A stretch of 64,000 nucleotides of DNA, taken from contig JAGFNW010000029.1 of NCBI GenBank assembly GCA_017592665.1, positions 1 through 64,000 of the forward strand, in the 5' to 3' direction. Source of the DNA: Streptosporangiaceae bacterium NEAU-GS5. Its GTDB lineage: Bacteria > Actinomycetota > Actinomycetes > Streptosporangiales > Streptosporangiaceae. The stretch's first letter is position 1, and each line of letters opens with the position of its first letter. The notes under the pieces were generated by a model. The model was not told the origin of the DNA, ran no database searches, and worked only from the letters and a program-made list of their open reading frames with translations. Shown one piece after another: positions 62,220 to 64,000 of this stretch. Made by a program: the position numbers and the translations under genes.

Positions 62220-62705
62220 GGGTGTAGATCCCCCTCGGATCGGTTCGATCGGCTGATGAGACGGTAACCAGCAGGTCAACCTATCCCATATTGCCGATCG
62301 AACCGGCCCGCGTCACATCACGCCGGGGAGGACGGGATCGTCTGGACCAGGGCCGCGGAGGGTGGTCCGAAACGATCCTTGTGACGCGGGCAGGACATGA
62401 GACGCGCACCCGGAAGCGCATCCCTTGTCGTTCTCCGAGAGGGGGCTAAATCGGAAACCTCGCCACCCGAACGAGATTCTCCGGGCAAATCAGGAAATCT
62501 CATGATTTGCGCTTTTCCTCCATGGACTCCAAGTCGTTCAGATCCCTATGCGCTCTTCGTGCATTGGAACCGGCGGGATGCCCAGCGTGCCGTCCGCCGC
62601 GTAGCGCCGGCACGCTCCGCACCCAGGCATCCCGCCGGCCCCGCGAGGCCGCGGTGGCGGCGGCGCGCCGAGGTGACTGCGCTTCACCTGGCACGCCGCC
62701 CTACC
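62220..62705. other. intergenic region with a bipartite hairpin
   Basis: No gene seen. At 62571-62637 an outer stem CGGCGGGATGCC / GGCATCCCGCCG (12 bp) encloses an inner stem AGCGTGCCG / CGGCACGCT (9 bp). It lies between two minus-strand genes and can act as a terminator of the upstream small gene. Confidence 0.6.
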
Positions 62706-62969
62706 TCACTCGCCCACCGCGGCGAGCACCCGCGCGACCTTCGTGGCCGCGCCTGCCGGATCCTGGGTCGTGTGCATGGGCTCCCCCCACGACCACCAGT
62801 AATAGTCCTCAGACCGGCACATGACGTGCTCCGAAAGGCTCGTCGCCTTCGGGTTGATCACACGCACGTACGGCCGGCCCGACTGGTTCCGCACCAGTCG
62901 CGCGTGCAGTCCCATTGAGCCGAGCTCCGAAACCAGACGCTTCAGATGACCGAAGTCGTCGTCCCCCAC
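62706..62969 (-). CDS. small conserved actinobacterial protein
   Basis: An 87-residue soluble protein (MGLHARLVRNQSGRPYVRVI, then YYWWSWGEPM and a helical AATKVARVLAAVGE). The Trp-rich centre is distinctive. This type often lies beside an XRE regulator gene of the kind found at 63281. GTG 62969 is selected for the strong GAAGGAGGG upstream; the frame opens at 63176. It may be a small partner of the regulator. Function unknown. Confidence 0.65.
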   Translation of the reverse strand: MGDDDFGHLKRLVSELGSMGLHARLVRNQSGRPYVRVINPKATSLSEHVMCRSEDYYWWSWGEPMHTTQDPAGAATKVARVLAAVGE

Positions 62970-63280
62970 CGCACGCCCTCCTTCGGGTCCACCGCCCCGC
63001 ATGTCGGGGCTGGTCGGCCAAACATGACTCACAAGGAAGCCGTGGTCAACGCGAATAATTCGTCCCCGCGGTGGGCTGTATCCCCAAGCGGGTTGAAAGA
63101 ATCCGTCCACCGGGGGACGATCCTTTATCAGCACGTTCAATGGCTGGACCACAGCGCGGAAAAACTGGTCCATCATTACTGTGGGCGCACTGCGACTTCG
63201 AAGTCACGGAGCGTCAGCAGTTGAGGACCGGTCGGGACACCGTGGTTGGCCTTGCGGTCGGCCGCCAGAGAGGGGCCGGG

Positions 63281-64000
63281 ATGGCCGGCAGGCAGCACAA
63301 GGAAACGGAGATCGCTCGGCAGGTCAGGGCGCGAGGCCTGGCCGCCGGGCGGAGCACGGCGCAGATCGCGGAGGACATTCAGGACGCTTGCGCCAAGCTG
63401 TTCGGCACGACCCGGGTCAAATCGCATCGCCTCGCGCACGGCATCGCGTTGGCCGACGTGATCGAGCAGGTGCGAGCCCTGTTCGAGCGCGACGGCAAGC
63501 CGACGCCGGGCATCGGCGAGACCCTCCTCTCGGCGTACGAGAGCGGGCTCAAGCGACCTGGTCCCGAATATCTCCACTACCTGTGCACCGTCTACCGGGT
63601 CGAGCCGACCGCCTTGGGCTACGACGGCCCCTGCATCTGCGGCCACGGCCACAAGATGCCGGGCGTCGTCCGCGGTGGCGATCTTCACGAAGGTATACGC
63701 GAAACTTCCCCCAGACCGCGTGAGCTGTGGCTACAGCCGGACAGCAGCATCCCTTCGACGGGCGGGGGCGAGGAGGACGAGAACGTGCTACGCAGGACGC
63801 TGCTGAAGCTCCTCGCAGGCACCGGGGTTGCGCTGGACGGCCAGGTGCTCGGTGCGGTGGAGAACATCCGGAGAGGCATGGACGACACGCTGGTGTCGGC
63901 CACGGTCTCACCGGCCATGCTCGATCAGTGGGAGGAGTCCACCATCGGCTTCGGCCGGCAATACATGAACACCCCGCCGCTCAGGCTGCTCTGCGACGTG
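63281..64000 (+). CDS. XRE-type helix-turn-helix regulator, partial (runs off window)
   Basis: At least 240 codons, still open at the window end. Residues 1-120 hold a helix-turn-helix-like block (IARQVRARGLAAGRSTAQIA, LADVIEQVRALF, LLSAYESGLKRPGPEYLHYL), and a cysteine/histidine motif CICGHGHK near residue 118 ends the domain. The C-terminal part (LRRTLLKLLAGTGVALDGQV, LRLLCDV) resembles the helical domain of actinobacterial sporulation/antibiotic regulators such as the NsdB group. ATG 63281 follows AGAGAGGGGCC. It is divergent to the small Trp-rich gene. Confidence 0.75.
   Translation, partial: MAGRQHKETEIARQVRARGLAAGRSTAQIAEDIQDACAKLFGTTRVKSHRLAHGIALADVIEQVRALFERDGKPTPGIGETLLSAYESGLKRPGPEYLHYLCTVYRVEPTALGYDGPCICGHGHKMPGVVRGGDLHEGIRETSPRPRELWLQPDSSIPSTGGGEEDENVLRRTLLKLLAGTGVALDGQVLGAVENIRRGMDDTLVSATVSPAMLDQWEESTIGFGRQYMNTPPLRLLCDV

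Overview
The window is GC-rich actinobacterial DNA with strong third-position GC bias, many GTG/TTG starts and ATGA-type gene overlaps. F420-type oxidoreductase, a dynamin-pair/SsbB/EttA block, dnaE2 with a DUF6504 partner, Ser/Thr kinase and XRE regulators point to a filamentous actinomycete, most likely Streptosporangiales; the genus cannot be fixed from sequence alone.

Region by region. (1) 1-8.1 kb: a hydrolase, then a minus-strand cluster that is the most unusual part. It reads, in transcription order: a 1383-residue protein joining a LodA-type CTQ oxidase to a heme-oxygenase-like diiron domain; a LodB-type flavoprotein; a 52-codon peptide with three F-x-x units at its C-terminus; and a radical SAM/SPASM maturase. 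This looks like a RiPP (cyclophane-type) system coupled to quinone-cofactor and diiron chemistry. (2) 8.1-10 kb: an integrase scrap, a DUF6401-like gene and a TM-helix channel-like protein. (3) 10.07-14.89 kb: a decayed genomic island bounded by 40-bp direct repeats of the 3' half of tRNA-Arg(TCT). It carries small accessory genes, one with two compensating frameshifts, an orphan polymorphic-toxin C-terminus with a nonsense-interrupted immunity gene, a truncated IS5-type transposase and an integrase tail. (4) 15-26.7 kb: housekeeping and lipid genes (Gfo/Idh/MocA oxidoreductase, phosphotransferase, CobD, acyltransferase, patatin), an ABC exporter with a PucR-type regulator, a coiled-coil protein, a quinone reductase and a receptor kinase.

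(5) 26.7-33.3 kb: a phosphonate (probably 2-aminoethylphosphonate) uptake and breakdown cluster, with a GntR/HutC regulator and three copies of a CTTGT-N4-ACAAG operator that tie the divergent units together. (6) 34-38 kb: a DUF6504-dnaE2 translesion unit under two tandem LexA/SOS boxes. (7) 38-42.5 kb: an Rv3520c-like F420 oxidoreductase with a KstR-type box, then a FadR-type regulator and a divergent lutABC lactate operon with a TGGT-N3-ACCA operator. (8) 42.5-49.6 kb: a baeRF/DUF2795 pair, a double GNAT protein, and tetrapyrrole/B12 genes (CbiX-like, cobT, cysG-type) with an agmatinase-like gene among them. (9) 49.6-59.4 kb: two dynamin-like GTPases, ssb, a GGDEF protein with large low-complexity expansions, a YciI-like protein and ettA. 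(10) 59.4-64 kb: a GH13 glucosidase, truncated hemoglobin, an MscS channel, a small conserved protein and an XRE regulator that runs off the window.
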